DNA from: Gracilimonas sp964505215
Lineage (GTDB): Bacteria; Bacteroidota; Rhodothermia; Balneolales; Balneolaceae
Length of the DNA: 64,000 bases
NCBI GenBank assembly: GCA_964505215.1
Contig: CAZDGU010000004.1
Span: forward strand, 1-64,000
Direction: 5' to 3'
The position numbers were made by a program, and so were the translations under genes. Of the stretch, positions 18,351 through 26,547 are shown piece after piece. The number at the start of each line of letters is the position of its first letter. Within the stretch, counting starts at the first letter, position 1. Below the pieces are notes generated by a model. That model saw only the letters and a program-made list of their open reading frames with translations, was not told the DNA's origin and ran no database searches.

Positions 18351-18381
18351 TTGAATTCAGTTTCTGTTAGCCGTATATTTA
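18351..18381 (+). promoter_or_regulatory. Bacteroidota-type promoter of rpmE
   Basis: TTG (18351-18353), a 20-base spacer, then TATATTTA (18374-18381) match the -33/-7 layout TTTG-N19/20-TAnnTTTG with one mismatch in the -7 box. It lies just after the upstream stop codon and about 34 bases before the rpmE ATG. Confidence 0.6.
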
Positions 18382-18414
18382 AAACCTTTGCAAATTTCAA
18401 GCAAGTACAAGATT

Positions 18415-18636
18415 ATGAAAAAAGGAATTCATCCAGATTATAAAGAAATTACCGTAGTAATGAGCGACGGTAGTGAAATTCAAACCCGCAGCACTATGGA
18501 CGCTAAAGATGGCGTGTACCGCAGCGAGGTTGATTCAAAAAACCATCCATTTTATACGAAAAGTAATACTTATGCGTCAACTGCCGGCCGTATCGATCGC
18601 TTTAAGCGCCGTTATGGTAAAGGGGACGATAAGTAA
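18415..18636 (+). CDS. rpmE: 50S ribosomal protein L31 (zinc-free type)
   Basis: The 73-residue protein MKKGIHPDYKEITVVMSDG... has the L31 signatures KNHPFYT and GRIDRFKRRYG. The zinc-binding cysteines of the C+ form are absent (no Cys at all), so it is the C- form that needs no zinc. The ATG at 18415 is chosen over an upstream in-frame TTG at 18388, because L31 begins MKKGIHP and the TTG falls in the leader. It has its own promoter and terminator. Confidence 0.95.
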   Translation: MKKGIHPDYKEITVVMSDGSEIQTRSTMDAKDGVYRSEVDSKNHPFYTKSNTYASTAGRIDRFKRRYGKGDDK

Positions 18637-18656
18637 TTTCAGTATTTATTGTTTTT

Positions 18657-18690
18657 AAAGGGTGTATCTATGCAGGTACATCCTTTTTTT
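18657..18690 (+). terminator. Rho-independent terminator of rpmE
   Basis: AAAGGGTGTA (18657-18666) pairs with TACATCCTTT (18677-18686), including one G-U pair, around a 10-nt loop, then Ts. It separates rpmE from the MBL gene, whose ATG is at 18701. Confidence 0.75.
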
Positions 18691-18700
18691 GTGGCTGCTT

Positions 18701-19327
18701 ATGGATATTCAAACTTTTGAAGTAGGTCCGTTTTTAGAGAACACCTATTTACTTACAAATGATGGCCAACACCTGATTGTTGATCCCGGTTTTTCGAACG
18801 AAACGGAATATCAAACCGTCAAAAATAATATAACCGGTACGCTAAAAGCTGTGGTGCTCACTCATGCGCATGTTGATCATGTAATGGGATTGAGCCGCTT
18901 GCTGCTCGATTTTGAAGTTCCTGTTTACTTGAGTGATGAAGATCGCTTTTTATGGAATAACTTTGGCAATCAGGCCCAAATGTTTGGGTTAAATCAAACC
19001 GGGTTTACTTTTGAGCCGGAGCCACTCCCTTCTGATGGTGAATTTAGCATTGGTAATTTTAGCTTCACACTTTTATATACACCGGGGCATGCACCCGACC
19101 ATCTTAGCTTTTACTTTAAAGAAGAACAGCTTGTGTTAGCCGGTGATGCTTTATTTAAACAAAGCATTGGTCGCACAGATTTACATAAAGGCGATTTTGA
19201 GCTGCTGGAAAAAAGTATAAAAGAAAAGCTATACACTCTTCCTGATGAAACAACCGTTTATCCCGGGCACGGACCTGCTACAACAATTGGCCATGAAAAG
19301 CAGCATAACCCTTTTGTACGGCCCTAA
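18701..19327 (+). CDS. MBL-fold metallohydrolase (glyoxalase II-like)
   Basis: The 208-residue protein has the metal motif THAHVDHVMG (HxHxDH), then PGHAPDHLSFY, AGDALF and YPGHGPATT. These are the four metal-ligand blocks of short YcbL-type hydrolases that act on glutathione or other thioesters. It lacks the C-terminal substrate-binding domain of full glyoxalase II. The ATG at 18701 (MDIQTFEVGPF) is preferred over a GTG at 18662, which lies inside the rpmE terminator. It is cytosolic (no signal). The true substrate is unknown. Confidence 0.88.
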   Translation: MDIQTFEVGPFLENTYLLTNDGQHLIVDPGFSNETEYQTVKNNITGTLKAVVLTHAHVDHVMGLSRLLLDFEVPVYLSDEDRFLWNNFGNQAQMFGLNQTGFTFEPEPLPSDGEFSIGNFSFTLLYTPGHAPDHLSFYFKEEQLVLAGDALFKQSIGRTDLHKGDFELLEKSIKEKLYTLPDETTVYPGHGPATTIGHEKQHNPFVRP

Positions 19328-19411
19328 TATAAAAACGGTTTAGGCTGTTCATCCGGTTCACTCCAAAAACGATTATGTGTTGGCGGAATGCAGAATAAAA
19401 GGAAACCGGAC

Positions 19412-20032
19412 CTACTTATCAGCTTTATTTTTTAGCTGTTCTATCCGACTTTGGTAGTGGTCTGCTTTATGCTCATTTTTGTGAATGAGTCGCTCATACA
19501 TTTTAATAGCTTCAGCTTTACGGCCCTGATTGAAATGAATATCAGCCAGTGTTTCTGAAACCAAATCATCCACTTCTTCAGATTCTTTACTTAGATCAGA
19601 GTCATCAAAATCTTCATCATCGCCGGGAATCTGGATACGTTTAGACTCTACAGCTTCCAGCATTTCAATAAGCCGGTCTAAATTTAAAATGGGAGAGGTG
19701 CGGGAGCCTTGCTGCAGCTTCAGTTTTGAAGAAGGGTAAGAAGCCGTGGGAATGGTAGCCTCAAACCGTTCGGGATGAACCAGAAAATAGTGCAAATGCT
19801 CCATTAAGGGGCTGCCGGGAGCGAAAGTTTTAGCTTTCAGCGCTTCCTTAACAGCTTTTTCTTTTTTCTCTTGTAAATGATAAAACCAAGAAAGCAGAAA
19901 ATGACCTACGGCATCAGGGCCTCGTTTTCTTAAGTGTTTCTTCAGCCTCTCGGTAATCTGTTCAGGATTGTCTTCAAACTGCTCCACATAAGAAGACAGA
20001 GATTTGGGTATGTTAAATGGGAGTTCTTGCAT
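19412..20032 (-). CDS. TPR-like helical protein of unknown function
   Basis: The 206-residue protein has no signal peptide. Its N-terminal half has helical hairpins (AVGHFLLSWFYHLQEKKEKAVKE). A disordered acidic linker (GDDEDFDDSDLSKESEEVDD, about 137-156) follows, and then a C-terminal TPR unit (ADIHFNQGRKAEAIKMYERLI). It follows LptE on the same strand with a 57-base gap. The order sigma-54 activator, LptE, TPR protein is one I recognise from other Bacteroidota, so a link to envelope assembly is plausible but unproved. Confidence 0.75.
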   Translation of the reverse strand: MQELPFNIPKSLSSYVEQFEDNPEQITERLKKHLRKRGPDAVGHFLLSWFYHLQEKKEKAVKEALKAKTFAPGSPLMEHLHYFLVHPERFEATIPTASYPSSKLKLQQGSRTSPILNLDRLIEMLEAVESKRIQIPGDDEDFDDSDLSKESEEVDDLVSETLADIHFNQGRKAEAIKMYERLIHKNEHKADHYQSRIEQLKNKADK

Positions 20033-20089
20033 AAAATGGATTAAAGAGAAAACATAATAATGGGAAGTGCGGTTACAAGCAAAGTAAAA

Positions 20090-20605
20090 TCACCAATTAC
20101 TGACCGCGTCGTTAAACATATTGTTGGCAATTTGCTGGAGTGCACGGTTTGCAGCTTCGTTCTCGCCATTTATAGGGTCTTCTGTAGGGTCGTAGGTGAA
20201 TTTTCCTGAGAAAGAAGTATTCCATTCAGGTTCATCTTTACTGGCATATTTAAAGGAAGCCCTAACGGTAATAGTCACTTCGTTTTGGTTCGCCTGTTCA
20301 TCACCGCTAATGCTAAAGGGTTGATTTCCATACCGGATGATAACGCCGTCGATAAGTGCATCGGCATCGGCCTCATTATTAGCAAGCTGCAGTTTGCTTT
20401 GGCTTACAAAACGGTTTGTAAGAGCATCGTTAAGGCGGTCGCTTAAATCACCAAGACCACTGTCTGATTGATCGGGGAAAAAGGGAATATAGATGGTGTC
20501 AACTCCCTGAGGAATAGAAGCTCCGGTAAAACTGTACCTCAAGCAACCGCTAAGCAACATGCTGATGCAAAGCACAAAAAAAAGGCGGGCTTTAATCCAA
20601 TCCAT
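20090..20605 (-). CDS. lptE: LptE-like LPS-assembly lipoprotein
   Basis: The 171-residue protein starts with MDWIKARLFFVLCISM and a lipobox LLSGC (Cys21). It continues with the LptE-type sequence LRYSFTGASIPQGVDTIYIPFF, a DLSDRLNDALTNRF helix and strands containing ADALIDGVIIRYG. LptE plugs the LptD barrel that inserts lipopolysaccharide in the outer membrane. The start at 20605 gives a canonical signal peptide; a longer GTG-start version (20638) would put eleven extra residues before it. The start overlaps the upstream activator gene by 14 bases, indicating cotranslation. LptD is not in the window. Confidence 0.85.
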   Translation of the reverse strand: MDWIKARLFFVLCISMLLSGCLRYSFTGASIPQGVDTIYIPFFPDQSDSGLGDLSDRLNDALTNRFVSQSKLQLANNEADADALIDGVIIRYGNQPFSISGDEQANQNEVTITVRASFKYASKDEPEWNTSFSGKFTYDPTEDPINGENEAANRALQQIANNMFNDAVSNW

Positions 20606-21884
20606 ACTGATCCAGTTTTCTATATAAGGTTCGTTCACTTACGCCCAACGTTTCTGATGCTTTACGGCGGTTTCCGTCAAATCGTTTAAGCGCCTGCTGA
20701 ATTAAGAACTTCTCAGCTTCTTCAATTGAGGGAATGTTATCATTCTGAAGAAAATCGGAAAGATCGGATTCTTCTGATTTTTCTACACTTTGGCTTTCCG
20801 GCATAGACTGCATCCCCAATGGGGCGTGATCTTCAACATTAACATTTATATCTGAGATGTCCTGATCGTCCATTTCATCTCTTATGGATGCAGGCAGTGC
20901 TTTTAAGTTCTTATTTGAAAAAGTGGAGTACAGAAAATTGGCAAACATTTTCTTTACATCGGCAATATCGTTACGCAGTTCAACTAATGCACGAAAAACC
21001 AGTTCACGATCATTATGGTTAAAATCACCGGAGCCTTGCGATTCACTTTCCTGATACGCATCATCAGCTACCATAGGCAGGTTATCGGCTCGTCCTTTGT
21101 GCTGGCGTCCTTTTAGATATTTCTGCAGTTTTTCTTTATCAATAAACTGTGATTTTTCGAGCACCACCAGCTGCTCGGCAACGTTGCGCAGCTCCCGAAC
21201 ATTACCCGGCCAGCGGTATGAAATAAGCAGCTCGCGAGCTTCATCCGAAAACCCTTTAAACACCGAATCATAGCGAGAAGAAAATTCTTCTACAAACTTT
21301 CTGAATATCGGAATGATGTCTTCGGAGCGGTCCCGCAGCGGCGGCAGTTTAATTTGGACCGTATCCAGTCGGTAGTATAAATCTTCGCGAAAGGAACCTT
21401 CTTGCACCATTTCCCAAAGATTTTGGTTGGTAGCGGTAATTACTCGTACATCTGTTGTTTGAACTTTGCTGGAGCCTACTCGGAAAAACTCCCCGTTTTC
21501 GAGAACACGCAGGAGTTTAACCTGTACATTTTTCGGGGTTTCCCCAATTTCATCCAGAAAAATAGTTCCGGAATCAGCTTTCTCAAAATAACCTTCCCGG
21601 GAGGTTTCGGCACCGGTAAAAGCTCCTTTTTCGTGCCCAAAAAGTTCACTTTCAATAATACCTTCGGGGATGGCCCCACAGTTTACAATTACTAAATTGT
21701 TACGACTCCTGTTGCTCATGGCATGTATTGCGCGGGCAACTACATCTTTACCAACACCACTTTCGCCCTGCAGGGTAACGGTAATGTCTGTTTTAGCCAC
21801 CTGCATAATTTTGTCAATAACCTGCCGCATGGCATCTGAGGTGCCCAGTAAGCCAAATTGTTGCTGAAATACTTCGCGATCCAT
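20592..21884 (-). CDS. Sigma-54-dependent transcriptional activator without receiver domain
   Basis: The 430-residue protein starts directly with the AAA+ domain: Walker A GESGVGKD (40-47), the sigma-54 contact loop GAFTGA (87-92), Walker B GTIFLDEIG (about 108-116) and the FREDLYYRL / RWPGNVREL motifs. A low-complexity linker (about 265-385) leads to a Fis-type helix-turn-helix (RKASETLGVSERTLYRKL). With no receiver, GAF or PAS domain its input is unknown; it may be controlled by abundance or a partner. It heads the minus-strand operon with lptE and a TPR gene. A sigma-54-like promoter lies upstream of hsp20 in this window. Confidence 0.93.
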   Translation of the reverse strand: MDREVFQQQFGLLGTSDAMRQVIDKIMQVAKTDITVTLQGESGVGKDVVARAIHAMSNRSRNNLVIVNCGAIPEGIIESELFGHEKGAFTGAETSREGYFEKADSGTIFLDEIGETPKNVQVKLLRVLENGEFFRVGSSKVQTTDVRVITATNQNLWEMVQEGSFREDLYYRLDTVQIKLPPLRDRSEDIIPIFRKFVEEFSSRYDSVFKGFSDEARELLISYRWPGNVRELRNVAEQLVVLEKSQFIDKEKLQKYLKGRQHKGRADNLPMVADDAYQESESQGSGDFNHNDRELVFRALVELRNDIADVKKMFANFLYSTFSNKNLKALPASIRDEMDDQDISDINVNVEDHAPLGMQSMPESQSVEKSEESDLSDFLQNDNIPSIEEAEKFLIQQALKRFDGNRRKASETLGVSERTLYRKLDQYGLD

Positions 21885-22063
21885 AAATAAAAAAGCATTA
21901 AACCATCAGCAAAAAACGGTGAGATTGTATTGTTTGACTGCTGATGAAACGTTTAAAATTTTAAGTCTGTCAGAATGGCGTAAGTTAACCATTCCTCATT
22001 TATATATTAAATGAAATATGAAGAGAATCGGAAATATTAGTTAGCGTTTCAGAACTAACCGTT

Positions 22064-22546
22064 TTATTGTTTTATCATTTCTACAGAATGTTCTACCGGC
22101 AGAAATCGTGTTTCTTTAAAGCTGGATAAAACAAGATTAGAGCGCGTTTTATTAACGCCCTTCCAAGATTGAATACGTGAAAGCAAGCTTTCAAAAGAGC
22201 TGGTGTTTTTGGTTCGTACTTTAAGAAAGTGGGAACCGTCGCCGGTTATGGAATGGCACTCTTGGACTTCTTTTTCTGCAGATGCATTTTTTACAAACTC
22301 TTCATAATGCTCTGAGCCATCCACTTGCACAAAAATGAAGGCTGTGATGTCAAATTTGAATTTTTGACTATTTAAAACTGCTTTATAACCTTCAATTAAT
22401 CCCCGTTCTTCCAGCTTTCTCATCCGTTCAGAAACAGAAGGAACCGAAAGATTTACCAGTTCTGCGATGGTGTTGCGCTGGGCTCGCCCGTCTTCTTGCA
22501 AGTGGTTTAGAATGGCGAGGTCGATGTCATCTAATAAAAAACTCAT
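22064..22546 (-). CDS. Lrp/AsnC-family transcriptional regulator
   Basis: The 160-residue protein has an N-terminal helix-turn-helix (DLAILNHLQEDGRAQRNTIAELVNLSVPSVSERMRKLEERG) and a C-terminal RAM ligand-binding domain with the EVQECHSITGDGSHFLKVRTK core. Such proteins sense amino acids and bind as dimers or octamers. It is divergent from serS. Half-sites CCCTAAAAT overlap its own -7 element (see 22559-22611), which points to autorepression. It is not orthologous in context to the second Lrp gene at 56189, which is coupled to a lyase. Confidence 0.92.
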   Translation of the reverse strand: MSFLLDDIDLAILNHLQEDGRAQRNTIAELVNLSVPSVSERMRKLEERGLIEGYKAVLNSQKFKFDITAFIFVQVDGSEHYEEFVKNASAEKEVQECHSITGDGSHFLKVRTKNTSSFESLLSRIQSWKGVNKTRSNLVLSSFKETRFLPVEHSVEMIKQ

Positions 22547-22558
22547 TTCTTTGTATTT

Positions 22559-22611
22559 CCCTAAAATTTCTATATTTACCCTAAAATAGCCTTAATAATT
22601 TAGGTAATCAA
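22559..22611 (-). promoter_or_regulatory. Promoter and probable autoregulatory half-sites of the Lrp gene
   Basis: On the minus strand TTG (22611-22609), a 20-base spacer and TATTTTAG (22588-22581) fit the Bacteroidota promoter layout. CCCTAAAAT occurs at 22559-22567 and 22579-22587, 20 bases apart (two helical turns). The inverted half-site ATTTAGG is at 22598-22604. The middle copy covers the -7 box, so binding there would block the polymerase. Confidence 0.6.
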
Positions 22612-22743
22612 CTAAAAAAGCGCTTCCATAAAGTTGAGTAAATTCATTTAATTTTTAACGATCATCTTGAAAATAGCCTGTAACAAAAAGTGGAATAGGT
22701 GTTATCTTTGGGGTTTTAATTCACAACATAAGATCATCAAATC

Positions 22744-24012
22744 ATGCTCGATATCCAGTTCATTAAAGAAAATCAGGATCAGGTTAAAAAAGCCATTACA
22801 AACAAAGGGGAGAAAGACACCTCGTTAGTAGAAAAGGTGGTGGCCGTTGATGAGAAATGGAGAGCCAAGGTGCACGAGGGAGATTTGCTTCGAAGTGAAA
22901 GCAATGCAAAGGCCAAGAAAATCGGTGTGCTGATGGGGCAGGGCAAAAAAGAAGAAGCGCAGGCTATTATTCAGGAAACATCTGAAATGAAAGCCGAAAT
23001 TAAAAAGCTGGAAGATGAAGTTAAAGCCCTGCGAACTGAACGTGATGATCTGCTGCTGCGTATTCCAAATGTGCCACATTCCAGCGTGCCGATAGGCGCA
23101 ACTGTGGAAGAAAATGAAGTTTATAAAACATGGGGAACGCCTAATGAAGATAAGTGGAGAAAGCCGCATTGGGAGCTTACAGAACGCCACGGATGGATAG
23201 ATTTTGAACGCGGTGTGAAAGTTACCGGTGCAGGATTTCCGTTTTATGTGGGGGCCGTGGCCAAGCTGCAGCGCGCGTTAATTAATTACTTTATTAACGA
23301 GGCTATTGATGCGGGATATACCGAGCTTCAGGCTCCTTATTTTGTGAATGAAGACTCGGCTCGGGGAACCGGACAAATTCCGGATAAGGAGGACATGATG
23401 TACGTAATTCCCCGCGACGAATTTTTCACTATTCCTACCGCCGAAGTTCCCGTGACGAACTTTCATCGCGATGAAATTATTGATGCGGAATCACTTCCCC
23501 TAAAATATGTGTGCTACACGCCATGCTGGCGAAGAGAGGCCGGCTCGTACGGAAAAGATGTGCGCGGGCTAAACCGGTTACATCAGTTTGATAAAGTTGA
23601 GCTGGTTAAAATTGTAAAACCCGAAGACTCATACGATGAGCTGGAAAGCCTCCGTAAAAACGCAGAAGATTTACTGGAAGCGCTGAATTTGCCATACCGA
23701 ACGCTGTTAATGTGTACCGGAGATATGGGCTTCACCCAAAGTAAAAAGTATGATTTAGAAGTTTGGAGTCCCGGACAAAAACGCTGGTTAGAAGTAAGCT
23801 CCTGCTCCAACTTTGAGAGTTTTCAGGCACGAAGAATGCAGATTCGCTATCGCAATGATGAAAAGGAAACGGAAATCTTACATTCGTTGAATGGTTCCGG
23901 TTTGGCAATTCCCCGGGTGGTTGCAGCTATTTTAGAAGCCTATCAGGAAGAAAATGGAAAAGTGCGCGTTCCCGAAGTATTGAAGCCCTTTTTTGGCAGT
24001 GAGTACTTATAA
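22744..24012 (+). CDS. serS: Serine--tRNA ligase
   Basis: The 422-residue protein has the N-terminal antiparallel coiled-coil arm (about 25-105, rich in KAEIKKLEDEVKALR) that holds the tRNA-Ser long arm. The class II catalytic core shows motif 1 near ALINYFINEAIDAGY, motif 2 CWRREAGSYGKDVRGLNRLHQF and motif 3 LNGSGLAIPRVVAAILE. It charges tRNA-Ser (and tRNA-Sec where present). Length is standard. Upstream, TATCTTTG at 22703-22710 could be its -7 box. The unusual octamer array lies directly behind the stop. Confidence 0.97.
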   Translation: MLDIQFIKENQDQVKKAITNKGEKDTSLVEKVVAVDEKWRAKVHEGDLLRSESNAKAKKIGVLMGQGKKEEAQAIIQETSEMKAEIKKLEDEVKALRTERDDLLLRIPNVPHSSVPIGATVEENEVYKTWGTPNEDKWRKPHWELTERHGWIDFERGVKVTGAGFPFYVGAVAKLQRALINYFINEAIDAGYTELQAPYFVNEDSARGTGQIPDKEDMMYVIPRDEFFTIPTAEVPVTNFHRDEIIDAESLPLKYVCYTPCWRREAGSYGKDVRGLNRLHQFDKVELVKIVKPEDSYDELESLRKNAEDLLEALNLPYRTLLMCTGDMGFTQSKKYDLEVWSPGQKRWLEVSSCSNFESFQARRMQIRYRNDEKETEILHSLNGSGLAIPRVVAAILEAYQEENGKVRVPEVLKPFFGSEYL

Positions 24013-24016
24013 TTGG

Positions 24017-24112
24017 GTGTTAACGTGTTAACGTGTTAACGTGTTAACGTGTTAACGTGTTAGGGTGTTTTTTTAACACCTTAACACTTTAGCACTTTAA
24101 TACCTTAATTCC
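24017..24112 (+). repeat. GTGTTAAC tandem array folding on degenerate inverse copies
   Basis: Five perfect copies of GTGTTAAC (24017-24056) are followed by a broken copy (GTGTTAGG), GTGTT, a T run, and then about five degenerate reverse-complement units (TTAACACC, TTAACACT, TTAGCACT, TTAATACC, TTAATTCC). The whole can form a long imperfect hairpin of about 45 bases per arm with a T-rich loop. It starts 5 bases after serS and reaches the stop codon of the opposite small gene, so it may act as a two-way terminator. The unit length of 8 and exact identity on one arm suggest recent slippage expansion. Confidence 0.85.
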
Positions 24113-24308
24113 TTTTCTTTGAAAGGTAGATTACGGCCCAAATTATACCTACAAGAGCTAATGCAATTCCAAATCCACCTAAAAATGCATATAACAGATA
24201 GGGGATTATAATACTGATTACTATACCACTGAGTGCTTTTACTGGGAATGCAGCGGCGGAAGAAGCGCCGAAAATAGAGGAAATAACTCGGATTAAGCGT
24301 GTAAGCAT
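24105..24308 (-). CDS. Small two-helix membrane protein, unknown
   Basis: The 67-residue protein has an N-terminal amphipathic stretch MLTRLIRVISSIFG, two hydrophobic segments (about 18-38 and 42-61) and a basic tail LSKKRN, placing the C terminus in the cytoplasm. No family is recognised. It starts with ATG and its stop lies within the octamer array shared with serS. Size and composition fit a small inner-membrane protein, but no comparative support is available. Confidence 0.5.
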   Translation of the reverse strand: MLTRLIRVISSIFGASSAAAFPVKALSGIVISIIIPYLLYAFLGGFGIALALVGIIWAVIYLSKKRN

Positions 24309-24593
24309 AACGTTAGTTTAGTGGAAAGGTAATGCTCCATACGTCATGTTTTTGGAAAAGATTCAAGCAGAAGTTATCAAAAATCATGACTTTAATATAA
24401 CATATACAATGGATTTGTCCGGATTCAGTTTGATTAATGTGGCAAAGTTTTCAGCGTGGTTTTACAAACAGAGATATAAAAGTTAAATGAGTTTTTTGAA
24501 ACATTTATGCTTTAAACAGTTATAAAGCTTAATGATAGGAGAGATGGCAGTGTGCACCCTGTCTTCATTAAAACATATAACAAATGTAATGCT

Positions 24594-25301
24594 ATGAATA
24601 ACAAAACTACTATACTAACTGCACTGGCAGTGATTTCAATTGTGATGATGTCGGCCTGTGCTCCCGTTTACGTTCCTACAGCAAAGCATACGCCCATGTT
24701 AGAAGAAAAAGGAGAGATGGACTTAGCCTTACAGGGCGGAACCAACGGATTTGATGTGCAAGGCGCCTATGCCATTACCGATAAGCTGGGCGTGATAGGA
24801 GCCGTTTCAGCCTCTGATACCGAAGGGTCTTCGAGTAATTCAGATCACAAGCATTTTGTGGTTGAAGGAGGCCTCGATTATTTCAAAAAATTAGGTGAGA
24901 GAGGTCGGTTTGAAGCTATAGGCGGACTTGGTTTCGGAACTTCGGAAGCAAAAGGCGAATATAATTTTCAGGGCACTCAAACTTTAACGGCAAAAGGCAG
25001 CTTCTCGAAATATTTCTTGCAAAGTAATATCGGTTTAGAAACCAAGGCCGCCGATGTGGGATTGGCACTGCGCATGACACAGATGGTTTTCTCGAAATTC
25101 GAAACGTCCGGTACTACTTACAATGACACCAAAACAGGCACCTTTTTTGAGCCGTCAATCTTTGCCCGACTGGGTTGGAAAAAGCTTAAAATTGAAACAC
25201 AGCTTGGGTTTTCAGCACCTTTCCAGCAAAATCTCGATTTTCAGTACGAGCCTTTTACGCTTTCATTAGGAGTTCGCTACAGCTGGAATTTTGGGGAGTA
25301 A
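24594..25301 (+). CDS. Outer-membrane beta-barrel-like lipoprotein, unknown
   Basis: The 235-residue protein has a lipobox MMSAC (Cys22), then APVYVPTAKHTPML and alternating amphipathic strands typical of a small barrel (FDVQGAYAITDKLGVIGAVS, RFEAIGGLGFG, GLALRMTQMVF). It ends with an aromatic-rich strand GVRYSWNFGE. A lipid anchor plus a barrel-like body is unusual but seen in Bacteroidota porin-like lipoproteins. The ATG at 24594 is preferred over GTG at 24552 because it gives a clean signal peptide. It is monocistronic, facing dusB. Confidence 0.7.
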   Translation: MNNKTTILTALAVISIVMMSACAPVYVPTAKHTPMLEEKGEMDLALQGGTNGFDVQGAYAITDKLGVIGAVSASDTEGSSSNSDHKHFVVEGGLDYFKKLGERGRFEAIGGLGFGTSEAKGEYNFQGTQTLTAKGSFSKYFLQSNIGLETKAADVGLALRMTQMVFSKFETSGTTYNDTKTGTFFEPSIFARLGWKKLKIETQLGFSAPFQQNLDFQYEPFTLSLGVRYSWNFGE

Positions 25302-25319
25302 CAAGTTCTTGCCCAGGCA

Positions 25320-26309
25320 TTATGCCACAGCGTGAACTTCTGTTTCATCAAAATTATAGAGCAGTTCTAAAAGTGGCTCCATTGTATCGTGTTTCATCAG
25401 CTCTTTGCGGAGGTTTTTGCCATTTCGGACGCCTTTCAAATATTGCCCGTAATGTTTTTTCATGATGATAACGCCATAGCGCTCTCCCTGATGCTGAACC
25501 GACAGCCGAAGTTGCTCTGCACAAAGTTCTATGCGCTCTTCAACGGTGGGTTCGGGCAGCAGTTCTCCGGTTTCAAGATAGTGGCGCGTGCGCTCAAAAA
25601 TCCATGGATTGCCAATGGCACCGCGACCAATCATCACGCCATCCACGCCGGTTTCCTCGAACATTTTTTTAGCTAATTCCGGAGAAGTTACATCACCGTT
25701 TCCAATAATAGGGATTTCGAGTCCGGGTGTATTTTTAAGCTTTTTGAGCCATTCCCAGCGGGCATCGCCCTTATATTTTTGAGCACGGGTGCGTGCGTGA
25801 ACCGTAAGCGCCTTCACCCCAAGATTTTGCAGCATCAGCGCAACTTCCTGAATTTTGATGGTGCTATCGTCCCAGCCAAGCCGGGTTTTTACCGTAACCG
25901 GTTTGTTTTTAACTGCATCAACCACGGTTCCGGCCATTCTTTCCATCATCCCGATGTCTTTCAAACAACCTGCACCGGCGCCTTTTTTAACCACTTTGTA
26001 AACAGGACATCCAAAATTAATATCCACCAAATCCGGATTATTATTTTCAGCTACTTTGGCGGCGCCTTCCATAGCGTCTTCACGTCCACCAAAAATTTGA
26101 ATTCCAAATGGCCGTTCCATTTCATTAAAATCCATTTTGTGCAAGGCAATATCAGAATCGCGAATCAAAGCCTCCGAGCTGATGAACTCTGTAAACACAA
26201 TATCCGCCCCTTTTTTTCGACAAATCTGCCGGAATGGAGAATCGGTGACATCCTCCATGGGAGCAAGAAATAAGGGTTGGTTAGGCAGCTGAATAGGACC
26301 GATGTTCAT
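25320..26309 (-). CDS. dusB: tRNA-dihydrouridine synthase
   Basis: The 329-residue protein has the FMN-binding start LAPMEDVTDSPFRQICR, the catalytic cysteine in NFGCP (Cys101), TVHARTRAQKYKG, PIIGNGDVTSPE and GVMIGRGAIGNPWIF. The C-terminal helical domain binds tRNA. It reduces specific D-loop uridines using NAD(P)H. The GAGAGCL segment after the catalytic loop and the length fit the DusB branch better than DusA or DusC. It stands alone, convergent with the barrel lipoprotein (18-base gap). Confidence 0.93.
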   Translation of the reverse strand: MNIGPIQLPNQPLFLAPMEDVTDSPFRQICRKKGADIVFTEFISSEALIRDSDIALHKMDFNEMERPFGIQIFGGREDAMEGAAKVAENNNPDLVDINFGCPVYKVVKKGAGAGCLKDIGMMERMAGTVVDAVKNKPVTVKTRLGWDDSTIKIQEVALMLQNLGVKALTVHARTRAQKYKGDARWEWLKKLKNTPGLEIPIIGNGDVTSPELAKKMFEETGVDGVMIGRGAIGNPWIFERTRHYLETGELLPEPTVEERIELCAEQLRLSVQHQGERYGVIIMKKHYGQYLKGVRNGKNLRKELMKHDTMEPLLELLYNFDETEVHAVA

Positions 26310-26547
26310 AAATTGAAAATCTCTTTTGGATTAAATTCGCTAAGGTAAGTTAAAAGATACGGTTTTTTTGAGCTATGTAAATAATCTGAGAATGTATATT
26401 TATGAAGGGAAAGTGCGTAGAGTCAACATCTTAATAATCTCCATATCTAAATCCGGACCACTCGCTGCAATATTTAGTTTAGGAAAGCCATTGTTTTTAG
26501 TATTTATAATCTGTTTTATAGCTTGAGAATTTATAACTAAGGTGATT

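Noticed and set aside
21402..21695. 97-codon plus-strand ORF opposite the sigma-54 activator
   Set aside because: Antisense to the conserved AAA+ core.
24017..24056. Tandem repeats as a CRISPR array
   Set aside because: Units of 8 bases touch directly, with no spacers and no cas genes.
25779..26273. 164-codon plus-strand ORF opposite dusB
   Set aside because: It lies fully antisense to a clear dusB; His/Phe-rich shadow composition and no domain.
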